Shown here: positions 6,518-15,142 of the stretch, piece by piece | Layout of the letters: each line of letters starts with the position of its first letter | Numbering within the stretch: the stretch's first letter is position 1 | Source of the DNA: Thermoleophilaceae bacterium | GTDB lineage: Bacteria > Actinomycetota > Thermoleophilia > Solirubrobacterales > Thermoleophilaceae | Direction of reading: 5' to 3' | Length of the DNA stretch: 64,000 nt | NCBI GenBank assembly: GCA_036378175.1 | Contig: DASUWY010000034.1 | Span: 117,998 to 181,997, forward strand | Position numbers and translations under genes: made by a program | The notes under the pieces: model-generated | What the model was told of the DNA's origin: nothing | What the model saw: the letters and a program-made list of their open reading frames with translations, nothing else | Databases searched by the model: none

Positions 6518-8479
6518 ATGAAGCCCGTCCGGCTGCTGGTTTCGCATGCCGTTTTTCCTGTAGTAGGAAGAAGGCAACCCCTGACTGCCCTGAAGTCCCG
6601 CTTCTTCTCATCAATCGGTGCCCGCCGCGCGGGCCAGGTATTGATCGACGGCTGCGTGGTGGCGGCTGCGTGGTGGCTCGCGTTCGCCCTGCGCTTCGAC
6701 AACGGGGTGCCGGAGCGCTACAAGACGCTTCTCTGGGGCACGATCCTGTTCGTAGTCCCCGCGAAGCTGATCGTCTTCGCGCTCTTCCGCATGTACCACA
6801 AGCTCTGGCGCTTCGTTGACCAGAAGGACTTCGAGGCGATCTTCCAGGCGGTCGCGATCTGCACGGCGGGGCTCGTGGTCGCGCTCTTCCTCTTCACGCC
6901 CGGCGGCACCGACCCGCCGCGCGGCGTGATCGCACTCGACTTCCTGCTCACCCTCGCCGGCGTGGGCGGCACGCGCTTCCTCGTGCGCACGATGCTCGTG
7001 GAACGCTCGTTCCGGGCGGCGCTCGGGCCGAAGGACGCGCGCGAGGTTCTGGTGGTCGGCGCCGGCAACGGCGGCCAGCTCGTGGCCTCCGAGCTTCGCC
7101 GCAACCCGGAGCTCCACCAGGTGGTGATCGGCTTCGTGGACGACGACCCGCGCAAGCAGGGCATGCGCGTGGCCGGCCTGAAGGTGCTCGGCCGCACCGA
7201 CGAGCTCCCCGAGGTGCTCGACGTGTCCGACCCGGACGAGGTGATCATCGCGATCCCGTCGGCCCCCGGCGAGCTGCGCCAGCGCGTGGTGTCCGCGTGC
7301 CGCGAGCGCGGCATCCCGGTGCGCACGCTGCCCACGGTGTTCGAGATCCTGCGCGGCGGCGTGAACCTCATGCGCCAGGTGCGCGAGGTGCGCGTGGAGG
7401 ACGTGCTGGGCCGCGAGCCGGTGCGCATGGAGATCGACCGCCTGGGCCGCTACCTGGCGGACGAGACCGTGCTCGTCACCGGCGCCGGCGGGTCGATCGG
7501 CGCGGAGCTGTGCCGCCAGATCGCACGCGTGGGGCCCCGGGAGCTGATCCTCGTGGACAACAGCGAGAACAGCCTCTTCGAGATCCGTCGCGAGCTCGCC
7601 GACGGGCGCCACTTCAACCGCGCGCGTGCCGTCCTCGGCGACTGCAAGGACGCCACCCGCATGCGCGAGCTGTTCATCGAGTTGCGCCCTAACGTGGTGT
7701 TCCACGCGGCGGCGTACAAGCACGTGCCGCTGATGGAGGAGAACCCGATCGAGGCGGTGCGCAACAACGCCGTGGCCACGCGCCTCGTGGCAGCCGCCGC
7801 CGGTGAGTCCGGTGTGCAGCGTTTCGTTCTCGTGTCCACCGACAAGGCGGTGTCGCCCGCCACGGTGATGGGCGCGTCGAAGACGCTGGCGGAGTGGGCT
7901 GTGGAGGCCGCGCAGCATCGCTTCCCGCACACGCGCTACACCACCGTGCGCTTCGGCAACGTGCTTGGCTCGTCGGGGTCCGTGGTGCCGATCTTCCGCC
8001 GCCAGATCGCGGAGGGCGGCCCGCTGACGGTCACCGATCCGGCGATGACCCGCTACTTCATGACGATCCCGGAGGCGGTGCAGCTGATCATCCGCTCGGG
8101 CGACCTCGGCAAGGGCGGCGAGGTGTACGTGCTCGAGATGGGCGAGCCGGTGAAGATCATCGAGCTGGCCGAGAACATGATCCGCCTCTCGGGGCAGGAG
8201 CCGGGCGTGGACATCGCGATCGACATCGTCGGCCGGCGCCCGGGGGAGAAGCTCCACGAGGAGCTGTTCAACCCGGACGAGCGCCCGCTGCCCACCCCGG
8301 CGGAGAAGATCGTGGCGGCCTCGCGCCCGCCGCTTGATCCCGAATGGGTCGAGGAGGCGTTCTCGCGGGTGGAGGAACTCGTGTACCACGGCAAGCCGGA
8401 CGAGCTGGCGAAGACGGTGGCGTCGCTGGCGCGCGAGCGCGGGCTCGTCCCGCCCTTGGGCGCCCGGCACTCCGTCTAA
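6518..8479 (+). CDS. Membrane-bound nucleotide-sugar 4,6-dehydratase/epimerase (WbpM/CapD type)
   Basis: 653 residues from the ATG at 6518. Four N-terminal membrane helices (about 25-130) precede a first Rossmann domain (VLVVGAGNGGQLVASELRR, near 180) and a catalytic SDR domain starting VLVTGAGGSIGAELCR (near 330). The large WbpM-type enzymes replace the usual Tyr-x3-Lys by Met-x3-Lys; the same is seen here in PATVMGASKT. The C-terminal EELFNPDERPLPT is also typical. Role: making UDP-keto or amino sugars for surface polysaccharide. Start caveat: TAGCAT at 6514-6519 looks like a -10 overlapping this ATG, so a later start (for example CTG at 6581 behind AGAAGG) or the upstream GTG at 6470 remain possible. 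Confidence 0.93.
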   Translation: MKPVRLLVSHAVFPVVGRRQPLTALKSRFFSSIGARRAGQVLIDGCVVAAAWWLAFALRFDNGVPERYKTLLWGTILFVVPAKLIVFALFRMYHKLWRFVDQKDFEAIFQAVAICTAGLVVALFLFTPGGTDPPRGVIALDFLLTLAGVGGTRFLVRTMLVERSFRAALGPKDAREVLVVGAGNGGQLVASELRRNPELHQVVIGFVDDDPRKQGMRVAGLKVLGRTDELPEVLDVSDPDEVIIAIPSAPGELRQRVVSACRERGIPVRTLPTVFEILRGGVNLMRQVREVRVEDVLGREPVRMEIDRLGRYLADETVLVTGAGGSIGAELCRQIARVGPRELILVDNSENSLFEIRRELADGRHFNRARAVLGDCKDATRMRELFIELRPNVVFHAAAYKHVPLMEENPIEAVRNNAVATRLVAAAAGESGVQRFVLVSTDKAVSPATVMGASKTLAEWAVEAAQHRFPHTRYTTVRFGNVLGSSGSVVPIFRRQIAEGGPLTVTDPAMTRYFMTIPEAVQLIIRSGDLGKGGEVYVLEMGEPVKIIELAENMIRLSGQEPGVDIAIDIVGRRPGEKLHEELFNPDERPLPTPAEKIVAASRPPLDPEWVEEAFSRVEELVYHGKPDELAKTVASLARERGLVPPLGARHSV

Positions 8480-8482
8480 GGT
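8477..8482 (+). promoter_or_regulatory. Candidate -10 hexamer TAAGGT
   Basis: Lies 11 bases before the ATG at 8494 and overlaps the preceding stop codon. It would give a leaderless or very short-leader mRNA for the LytR_C gene. No conserved -35 is seen. Confidence 0.3.
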
Positions 8483-8493
8483 AGGGACTCGGG

Positions 8494-9414
8494 ATGCATC
8501 TCGTTCAAGAGATCGGCTCCTACGCGGGTTTTGCGGCGGTGGTCGGGCTGGCGGTGCTCAGCGCCCTCTACTTCTCGCAGGCGCGGGACGTGAAGCGTCT
8601 GCGCGAATGGGCGGGCCGCGCGCCCGAACGTGCCGCGGAGGAGGAAGCGCGCATAGCCGCGCAGGCGCAGGCTGCCCAGACACAGGCGCAGCAGCAGCGC
8701 ACTGCGGCCGCGGCTTCGGGCGGCGGAGCCACCGTGGCGGCGCCGGCCGTGCGGCCGCAACCCGGCAATGCAGCGCCGCCACCGAGCGGTGTGCCCACAC
8801 CTCCGCCGCCGACGTTGCCCACGGCGCGCTCCGCGCCCGCCGGGGACAGGCCGAGCTATCCGATTCTCGGAAACGTCGGGCACGGCGACCCGTGGTACCG
8901 GCGGATCAGCTGGCCGGCGCCGCGCTACATCGCGCTGATCGTGGTGGGGATCCTCGTCATCGGCGCGGGCGCGGCGTACGGCATCTCGCAGCTCACGAAG
9001 AACAACGGCAGCGGCAGCGGCACCGCCAACGTGTCTCACATCTCCGGCGGAGGGAGCAGCAGCTCCAGCTCGCACCATTCGCACCGCACGGCCTCACTCG
9101 ATCCCAAGTCGATCACGGTGGCCGTGCTGAACGGCACCACCGTCACCGGCCTCGCGGCCACGGTCGCGGACAAGGTCGAGCAGGCGGGCTTCCGGCGCGG
9201 CAACACGAACAACGCGCTCACGCAGGGCCAGCAGGCCGAGTCCGTGGTGGAGTACTCGAACGGCAACCAGCGCGCGGCCGAGCTCGTTGGCAAGAGGCTC
9301 GGTATCTCGCAGGTGGAGAAGATCGATCCGCAGACGCAGGGGTTGGCGGGTGACGCCACGGTCACGGTGATCGTCGGCGCTGACAAGGCCGGGGGCGCCG
9401 GCTCCTCGGGATAA
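8494..9414 (+). CDS. Membrane protein with C-terminal LytR_C domain
   Basis: 306 residues. Helix 1 is at about 12-28, then a charged coiled segment and an Ala/Gln-rich and proline-rich linker (40-115), a second helix at about 143-165, and a Ser/Gly-rich spacer. The C-terminal domain (about 205-300) begins ITVAVLNGTTVTGLAATVADKVEQAGF, the signature of LytR_C domains found behind LytR-CpsA-Psr catalytic domains. The LCP catalytic domain itself is absent, so this is probably an accessory cell-wall protein rather than a wall-polymer ligase. Two helices around a repetitive linker place the C-terminal domain outside the membrane if the loop is cytosolic. Confidence 0.8.
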   Translation: MHLVQEIGSYAGFAAVVGLAVLSALYFSQARDVKRLREWAGRAPERAAEEEARIAAQAQAAQTQAQQQRTAAAASGGGATVAAPAVRPQPGNAAPPPSGVPTPPPPTLPTARSAPAGDRPSYPILGNVGHGDPWYRRISWPAPRYIALIVVGILVIGAGAAYGISQLTKNNGSGSGTANVSHISGGGSSSSSSHHSHRTASLDPKSITVAVLNGTTVTGLAATVADKVEQAGFRRGNTNNALTQGQQAESVVEYSNGNQRAAELVGKRLGISQVEKIDPQTQGLAGDATVTVIVGADKAGGAGSSG

Positions 9415-9436
9415 GCCCGCCCCAGGGCACGCGGGG

Positions 9437-9442
9437 TACCTT
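9437..9442 (+). promoter_or_regulatory. Candidate -10 hexamer TACCTT
   Basis: Seven bases before the GTG at 9450, in the 35-base gap after the LytR_C gene. This fits a leaderless transcript; there is no Shine-Dalgarno sequence in front of this GTG. Confidence 0.4.
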
Positions 9443-9449
9443 TACGCGC

Positions 9450-11225
9450 GTGCCGAGCAGCGTCCTGGTCCGCGTGGTCTTTGGCCTTCTGGTGGTCGCG
9501 ACAGCGGCCGCTTTTCTCGTGGCGCAGCGCCTGAAGCGCTCCACGCCGATCGTCGAGAACGTCTACTACAACCGCTACTTCTCGCCCACCTGCCGCTGTC
9601 CGAAGGACCGGGTGAAGATCTACTTCACGCTGCGCGACGCGGGCCGCGTTACCGCGACGATGGTGAACTCGGCGGGCGATGACGTGCGCACGCTGGTGGA
9701 CGCCCGGTTCCTGCACCGCGGCCGCCACCACTACAGGTGGAACGGGCGAACCGACTCCGGCGTGGTGGCGCCCGATGGCCGCTATCGCCTTCGCGTGACG
9801 CTGCGCGATCAGGCCCGTGCCGTCACCTCCGGCCGCATCCTCATCCTCGACACCACGCCCCCGCACCCGCGCATCCTGGCGGTCACGCCAAGCGTGATCG
9901 TCCCGGGCGCGCCCGGCGCGATCGGTCGCGCAAGGGTGCGCTACCACGGCCGCTCGAACCCGCACCCGCTCGTGCGGATCTACCGCACGGACGTGCCGAA
10001 GCCGAAGGAGGTGGCCTTCTTCCAAGCGCCGCGCTTCCGCAAGACGGTGATGTGGGATGGCATGGTGGGCGGCAAGCCCGCGCCCGACGGCATCTACGCG
10101 ATCACGATCACGACCTACGATCGCTCGGGCAATGCAGGCAGCTGGCCCCGGCTGCTGCCGCCCGATCGCAGCGAGACCAAGCCGAACACCGGCGTGTCCG
10201 TGCGCTACCTCACAGTCAGCGGCTCGCTCGACCCGGTCACGGCCGGATCGGTGGCGCGATTCCACATCGGCCCGCTGCCGCGGCGGCTGCGCTGGAGCCT
10301 CGGCCCGGTGCGGCCGGCCGCGGCCGTGGCGCACGGCACGGGCGGAGGGCGGGGGCTGTCGGTACGTGTGCCGTCGAGCGCGGCCAGCGGCGTCTACCTG
10401 CTGCGCGTGCAGGCGGGCGGCCACCACGCCACGCAGCCGGTGGTGGTGCAGGGTCGCCAGCGAGGGAAGGTGCTCGTGGTGGTGCCGGCGATCGCCTGGC
10501 AGGGCGGCAACCGGGTGGATGACGACGGCGACGGCTTCGCCAACACGCTCGCCGCCGGCGACAGCGTGCAGAGCGAGCGCGCCTTCGCGCACGGCCTGCC
10601 GCCGGCCGGGCTTGTGGACCGCGTGGATCCGCTGCTGCGCTTCCTCGACCGCACGAAGGTGCCGTACGAGATCACGAGCGACCTGGCGCTCGCTGAAGGT
10701 CGCGGGCCGCAGCTGGCAGGTCGCAGGGGCGTGATGTTCGTCGGGGACGAGACGTGGCTCACCGACAAGCTTGATCTTGCCCTGCGCTCGTACGTGGAGC
10801 GAGGAGGGCGCGTGGCGTCGTTCGGCACGGACTCGTTCCGCCGGCGGGTGGGGCTCGCGGGGAGCCAGCTCGTGAATCCCACGCCGCCGGAGCGCGTGAA
10901 CGTGTTCGGCGAGCAGACCGCGAGCGTGCGGATCCAGCAGGCGCCGATGGTGGTGAACCAGCCGGACACGCTCGGGCTGTTCGCCGGCGTCAGCGGCGGG
11001 CTCCTCGGCAGCTTCGATCAGTTCGAGCAGTCGCAGCGGCTCGTTGGCGGCACGCAGATCCTGTCCTCCGCCGGCCGGGATCCGAAGCATCCGGCCTTCG
11101 TCGCCTACCGGCTGGGCAAGGGCATCGTGGTGCGGGTGGGAAGCTCGCAGTGGGCGTCGAGCCTGGCGGGCGACGTTGAGCTCACGGACGTGACGAGGCG
11201 GGTGTGGTCGCTCCTCTCGCAGTAG
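9450..11225 (+). CDS. Membrane-anchored protein with FlgD-like Ig domains and a DMFase-like C-terminus
   Basis: 591 residues from a GTG. An uncleaved N-terminal helix is at 7-24. Residues about 45-130 form a FlgD-type Ig fold (YFTLRDAGRVTATMVNSAGDDVRTL, then HYRWNGRTDSGVVAPDGRYRLRV), and a second copy follows at about 130-240 with MWDGMVGGKPAPDGIYAITIT. The last 250 residues include RVDDDGDGFANT, an acidic calcium-type loop, and an alpha/beta region (LVVVPAIAWQGGN, YVERGGRVASFGTDSFRR) that recalls the C-terminal domain of N,N-dimethylformamidase large-subunit-like proteins. No enzymatic residues can be named. Its place between LytR_C and O-antigen-ligase genes suggests an envelope role. Confidence 0.7.
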   Translation: MPSSVLVRVVFGLLVVATAAAFLVAQRLKRSTPIVENVYYNRYFSPTCRCPKDRVKIYFTLRDAGRVTATMVNSAGDDVRTLVDARFLHRGRHHYRWNGRTDSGVVAPDGRYRLRVTLRDQARAVTSGRILILDTTPPHPRILAVTPSVIVPGAPGAIGRARVRYHGRSNPHPLVRIYRTDVPKPKEVAFFQAPRFRKTVMWDGMVGGKPAPDGIYAITITTYDRSGNAGSWPRLLPPDRSETKPNTGVSVRYLTVSGSLDPVTAGSVARFHIGPLPRRLRWSLGPVRPAAAVAHGTGGGRGLSVRVPSSAASGVYLLRVQAGGHHATQPVVVQGRQRGKVLVVVPAIAWQGGNRVDDDGDGFANTLAAGDSVQSERAFAHGLPPAGLVDRVDPLLRFLDRTKVPYEITSDLALAEGRGPQLAGRRGVMFVGDETWLTDKLDLALRSYVERGGRVASFGTDSFRRRVGLAGSQLVNPTPPERVNVFGEQTASVRIQQAPMVVNQPDTLGLFAGVSGGLLGSFDQFEQSQRLVGGTQILSSAGRDPKHPAFVAYRLGKGIVVRVGSSQWASSLAGDVELTDVTRRVWSLLSQ

Positions 11226-11248
11226 CCACCGGCTTCAAGGGAATCGGC

Positions 11249-12793
11249 ATGGTGGCGGCGTCGCTCGCGGTCGCCGGCGCGTTCTTCCTGAGCACGCCGC
11301 GCGCCAGAGCGTGGGCTGCGCTCGTGGCACTCGTGCTCACCCCGGTGCTGCTCGTGGGGGAGCTGTGGAAGTCGAGCCACCAGATCGTGACCCTGCGCTC
11401 CCATCCGGCTGAGCTGCTCGCGCTCGCGGTGGTGGGGATCGCGCTGATCCTCGCGCTGGCCGCGCTGTTCCTGCGGCGCCCGCTGCTGTTGCCGGTGCTC
11501 GCGGTTGCCGCGCTCCCGTTCCGCATCCCGGTGCAGGCCGGCGGGCAGTCGGCGCTCCTGCTCGTGCCGCTCTACGTGGTGGTGGGTGGCGGCGGGCTTG
11601 CGTACGTGTGGGAGCGGCTCCGGCCGCGGCCGATGGGCGCCGAGAACGGCTACCGCCTGGCGCCGGCGGAGCGCTCGCCGGGCTACGTCGAGCTGGCGCT
11701 GCTGATCGCGGTCACGCTCTACTCGATCCAGTCGGTGTACTCCACCGACTTCGAGACGGCGCTCAAGAACGTGGCGTTCTTCTACATCCCGTTCGCGCTG
11801 CTGCTCAAGCTGATCACGTCGCTCGAGTGGACCGCGCGGCTCGAGACGTGGTGCCTGCGGGTCACGGTCGCCCTGTCGCTCCTGTTCGTGGCGATCGGGG
11901 TGGGCGAGTTCGCCACGAAGCGCCTGCTGTGGAACCCGAAGGTGCTCGAGGCGAACCAGTTCCGCTCGTACTTCCGGGTGAACTCGCTGTTCTTCGACCC
12001 GAACATCTACGGGCGCTACCTCGCGATCGTGATGGTGCTGCTCACCACGCTGCTCCTCTGGACGCGCCGCCGGCGCTCCGTGGTCTGGATCAGCGTCCTG
12101 CTCGCGGTTCTATGGGTCGGCCTCGTGCTGAGCCTCTCCCAGTCGAGCTTCGCCACGCTGCTCGTGGGGCTGGCCGTGCTGGCCGCGGTGCGCTGGCGCA
12201 TCGGGCCCGTGGTGGGCGCCGCGGCCGCGGCGCTGGTGTTGCTGGCGATCGTGGTGTTCGCGATCCCGGGCTCCGTGCACCTCCAGGGGCACTCGGCGAA
12301 GTCGCTCAACCGCGCCACCAGCGGCCGCGTGGACCTCATGCGCGGCGGCCTGGGGATGTTCGCGGACCGCCCGCTGTACGGCTACGGCTCCGGCTCGTTC
12401 GCCGAACGCTTCCGCGCACGCGAGAAGAAGGGCCAGGCGCAGGCGGCGTCCGCATCCCACACGATCCCGATCACGGTGGCGGCGGAGCAGGGGGTGATCG
12501 GCCTGGCCGCCTATGTGTTCGTGCTGGTGACCGCCTTCCGGCTGCTGTTCGGAGGGCTGCTGCGGCTGCGCCGGGATGAGGAGCCCGGGGCTCGCCTGCT
12601 CGGCCGGATGGCGGTGGTGGCGGCTTTCGCCGCACTCGTGTTCCACACGCTCCTGTATGCGGACTTCCTGGAGGACCCGATCGCGTGGACGCTCATCGGC
12701 ATCGGGATCGCGCTGAGGCGCGGGCCGCCGCGCGCTCGCGGCAGCCGGCTGGAGCACACCGCGGGCGCGCCCGCGGAAAGCGTGCCGCGTTAG
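11249..12793 (+). CDS. O-antigen ligase/polymerase-like membrane protein (Wzy_C family)
   Basis: 514 residues from the ATG at 11249, preceded by AAGGGA; an upstream GTG at 11204 would overlap the preceding gene by 22 bases. About a dozen membrane helices. The large extracellular loop in the second half has the Wzy_C landmarks RVDLMRGGLGMFADRPLYGYGSGSF and SASHTIPITVAAEQGVIGLAAYVFVL, with the conserved Arg and His. These proteins polymerise or ligate lipid-linked glycans at the outer face of the membrane. The context of glycosyltransferases and an initiating sugar transferase supports a Wzy-type role. It converges on, and overlaps by four bases, the propeller gene. Confidence 0.9.
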   Translation: MVAASLAVAGAFFLSTPRARAWAALVALVLTPVLLVGELWKSSHQIVTLRSHPAELLALAVVGIALILALAALFLRRPLLLPVLAVAALPFRIPVQAGGQSALLLVPLYVVVGGGGLAYVWERLRPRPMGAENGYRLAPAERSPGYVELALLIAVTLYSIQSVYSTDFETALKNVAFFYIPFALLLKLITSLEWTARLETWCLRVTVALSLLFVAIGVGEFATKRLLWNPKVLEANQFRSYFRVNSLFFDPNIYGRYLAIVMVLLTTLLLWTRRRRSVVWISVLLAVLWVGLVLSLSQSSFATLLVGLAVLAAVRWRIGPVVGAAAAALVLLAIVVFAIPGSVHLQGHSAKSLNRATSGRVDLMRGGLGMFADRPLYGYGSGSFAERFRAREKKGQAQAASASHTIPITVAAEQGVIGLAAYVFVLVTAFRLLFGGLLRLRRDEEPGARLLGRMAVVAAFAALVFHTLLYADFLEDPIAWTLIGIGIALRRGPPRARGSRLEHTAGAPAESVPR

Positions 12794-14172
12794 CCCTTCC
12801 GCTTGGCCTTGCGCTTGTGGTGCTTCGCGTGGCGGTGCGCCTTCTTCTTCACGCGGTTGCGGTGCACCTTGCGCGCGGCGGCGCCGATCGCCGCGGTGGC
12901 CTTCGGCTGGTGAAGCGGCTCATACGCGGTCTCGCCCGAGTGGCCCGTGATGTACAGCCAGCGGCCGTCCGAGATCGCGGGGTTGTAAGCGCCGCGGGCG
13001 ACGTTGAACTTCACCTTGCCGGTGCGCACGTCGAGGCCGTAGGTGCGTAGCGAGTCGAGCGTGGAGAAGTACACGATGCGCCCGATCACGCTGGCCGCGC
13101 CGGAGATCGGACCGCTGGCGGAGTAGGTCCAGCGCACCGCCCCGGTCCGGGCGTTGAGCGCGTAGAAGTTGTGGTCGTAGGAGCCCACGAACACGGTGGG
13201 GGTCACGCCGGGCACCGCGGCCACCGCGGGCGCGGCGTACACGTACCCGCCCGTGGAATGGCTCCAGGCGAGCTTGCCGGTGCTTGCGTCGAAGGAGTAG
13301 ACCTTCCGGTCGAGGTTGCCCACGTACACCCGCCCGAACGCGATGGCCGGCGTGCCGTAGAAGCCCCCTGAGCGGCCGAAGGGCAGCCCCGCCTCATGCG
13401 TCTTCCACACGAGCGAGCCATTGCTTGCGCGCACCGCCTGCACGTTGCCGCCGTAGTCGCCGAAGTAGAGGAGGCCCTTGGAGAACGCGGGCCCCGAGGT
13501 CACGTCACCGGACGTGTGGTAGGTCCAGATCTGCTTGCCGTCCGAGGCGCGCATCGCGTAGACCGTGCCGCTCTCGGCGCCGAAGTACACGCGCCCGCGG
13601 TAGGCGAGCGGCGGCGACTCCGTGCGCGCACCCACGTTCTTCGCCCACACGATGTTCCCGTTGGTGGCGTTCATCGCGGTGATGCGCCCGGAGAGCGTGG
13701 TGAAGTACACCTTGCCCTGGTACCAGGTGGGGGACGAGGCCGCGAGGCTCCCGATCCTCCGCCTCCACTTGATCCGCCCGGTGGTGGCGTGCAGGGCGTA
13801 GGCCGTGCCGTTGTTCGTGATGAAGTACATGAGACCCCCGTGGATCGAGGGCTGGAACTCCATGAGGTCGTGGAACGAGCGCGCCCACACCTGGCGGTAG
13901 GGCGGCTTCACGTACTTGGCGCTGCTGGCCGGCATGTAGTGGGTGCGCTGCATGTCGTAGCCGTACAGCGGCCAGTTCAGCTGCTTGGGTGCCTGCGGCT
14001 TCTTCTTCGCCGGCGGCGGCGGCGGGGGCGCCGGAGCGGTGAAGGGAACGTTGGTATCGAGAACGTCGCCGGGACGTTGTCCCACCGTCAGGTAGATCGC
14101 GACGGCGCCACCAACCAAGAGGGCTACGCCGGCCGCGAGGTACGCCCAGCGACGGCGCATCCATCTCAGCAT
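12790..14172 (-). CDS. Membrane-anchored PQQ-type beta-propeller protein (BamB-like)
   Basis: 460 residues. A helix at about 10-29 is followed by a proline/lysine linker and then repeated blades of the PQQ/BamB type: for example GTAYALHATTGRIKWRRRIG, GRITAMNATNGNIVWAKNVG, GTVYAMRASDGKQIWTYHT and GNVQAVRASNGSLVWKTHE. Each has the Ala-x-Asn/Ser-x-G-x-x-x-W signature, about seven or eight blades in all. The last 25 residues are almost purely basic (Lys/His/Arg), which may bind wall polymer or membrane surface. It is likely a scaffold at the outer face of the membrane. No quinone-enzyme catalytic residues are recognisable, so a dehydrogenase role is not supported. Confidence 0.88.
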   Translation of the reverse strand: MLRWMRRRWAYLAAGVALLVGGAVAIYLTVGQRPGDVLDTNVPFTAPAPPPPPPAKKKPQAPKQLNWPLYGYDMQRTHYMPASSAKYVKPPYRQVWARSFHDLMEFQPSIHGGLMYFITNNGTAYALHATTGRIKWRRRIGSLAASSPTWYQGKVYFTTLSGRITAMNATNGNIVWAKNVGARTESPPLAYRGRVYFGAESGTVYAMRASDGKQIWTYHTSGDVTSGPAFSKGLLYFGDYGGNVQAVRASNGSLVWKTHEAGLPFGRSGGFYGTPAIAFGRVYVGNLDRKVYSFDASTGKLAWSHSTGGYVYAAPAVAAVPGVTPTVFVGSYDHNFYALNARTGAVRWTYSASGPISGAASVIGRIVYFSTLDSLRTYGLDVRTGKVKFNVARGAYNPAISDGRWLYITGHSGETAYEPLHQPKATAAIGAAARKVHRNRVKKKAHRHAKHHKRKAKRKG

Positions 14173-14207
14173 CGCGTGCAGGATAGGAGAGCCGCCTGAA
14201 AGCCTTA

Positions 14208-15125
14208 TTAAGCGGCCTTCGGGAGCGGCTCATCGTGGCGCTCCGCCGCCTCCCGGAGCCCCTCGCCGCGCCATGGCCTCAGCGCCTGCCGGGCGTGGAG
14301 GAGATAGCGCTCGCGCCGGCCGGGGCGAACGAGGGTCCGCGCCGCGTAGCCCCAGGCGCTCAGCGCGCGCACAACGGCCGCCGCGGCGGGAGAATGGTGC
14401 TTGCGCATGTAGCGGTCGCGCCCGCGCTGGAACTCCACGATGCGCCTCTCGTCCCGGTCGCTTGCGAGCTGGTTGTGGTGGATCGCCCGCGCCGCGGGGA
14501 CCCAGAGGATGCGCCAGCCCACGTCGCCCAGCCGCTTGCAGAAGTCGGTCTCGTCCGAGTAGAGGAAGAAGGCGGGATCGAGCCAGCGCACGTCCGCGGC
14601 GGCGCTGCGGCGCACGAGCATCGCGCTGGATTGCGTCCAGCCCACGCGGCGCGTGCGCGAGCCGCGGCTCTGCACCGTCACGAGCCGGTGCAGGAAGAGC
14701 GCGCCCGCCAGCGCGGTGCCCACGCCGGGGAGCCGCCAGGCGCACTGTTGCGGCGCCCCGTCGGGACGCACGAGCCGCGCGCCGGCCACCGCGGCGTCGG
14801 GATCCGCGTCGAGCGCCTCCATCAGCGCCTCCACCGCGCCGGGCAGCAGCTGCGTGTCCTCGTTCAGCATCAGGCAGTACTCGCCTCGGGCCGTCCGAAG
14901 CAGCGTGGAGTCGTTCGCCGCCTTGCCGTTCCGGCGGTCGAGCGCGAGCAGCCGGATGCCCCCGCGGCGGCTCATCACGGCCTCCACCGAGCCGTCCCGG
15001 GAGGCGTTGTCGAGCACGAGAATCTCGTGCTCCACGCCCGCCGGAGTGGCGAGCTCGATGGCGTCGAGGCACGCCATCAGCAGGTCGCGCTTTGCGGTGT
15101 TCACGACGCAGTAGGACAGCCGCAC
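14208..15125 (-). CDS. Glycosyltransferase family 2 (rhamnosyltransferase-like)
   Basis: 305 residues from the GTG at 15125. GT-A fold: HEILVLDNASRDGSVEAV (about 33-50) binds the nucleotide, NEDT near 94-97 replaces the usual DxD, and FFLYSDETDFCKRLGDVGWRILWVPAARAIHH (about 185-217) carries the acceptor-side ED-type motif. The C-terminus is amphipathic, without clear membrane helices. It should transfer a sugar, perhaps rhamnose, to a lipid-linked glycan. It is divergent from the next glycosyltransferase, with only 17 bases between start codons. Confidence 0.9.
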   Translation of the reverse strand: MRLSYCVVNTAKRDLLMACLDAIELATPAGVEHEILVLDNASRDGSVEAVMSRRGGIRLLALDRRNGKAANDSTLLRTARGEYCLMLNEDTQLLPGAVEALMEALDADPDAAVAGARLVRPDGAPQQCAWRLPGVGTALAGALFLHRLVTVQSRGSRTRRVGWTQSSAMLVRRSAAADVRWLDPAFFLYSDETDFCKRLGDVGWRILWVPAARAIHHNQLASDRDERRIVEFQRGRDRYMRKHHSPAAAAVVRALSAWGYAARTLVRPGRRERYLLHARQALRPWRGEGLREAAERHDEPLPKAA

Positions 15126-15142
15126 GGTTGAATCCTCCCGGA

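Noticed and set aside
6611..8470. 619-residue minus-strand frame opposite the WbpM-type gene
   Set aside because: Antisense shadow; it is His/Leu/Ala/Arg-biased and has no start signal.
14273..15142. N-terminal extension of the GT4 gene by 290 residues
   Set aside because: The extension is antisense to the family 2 glycosyltransferase; the ATG at 15143 gives a normal GT-B N-terminus.
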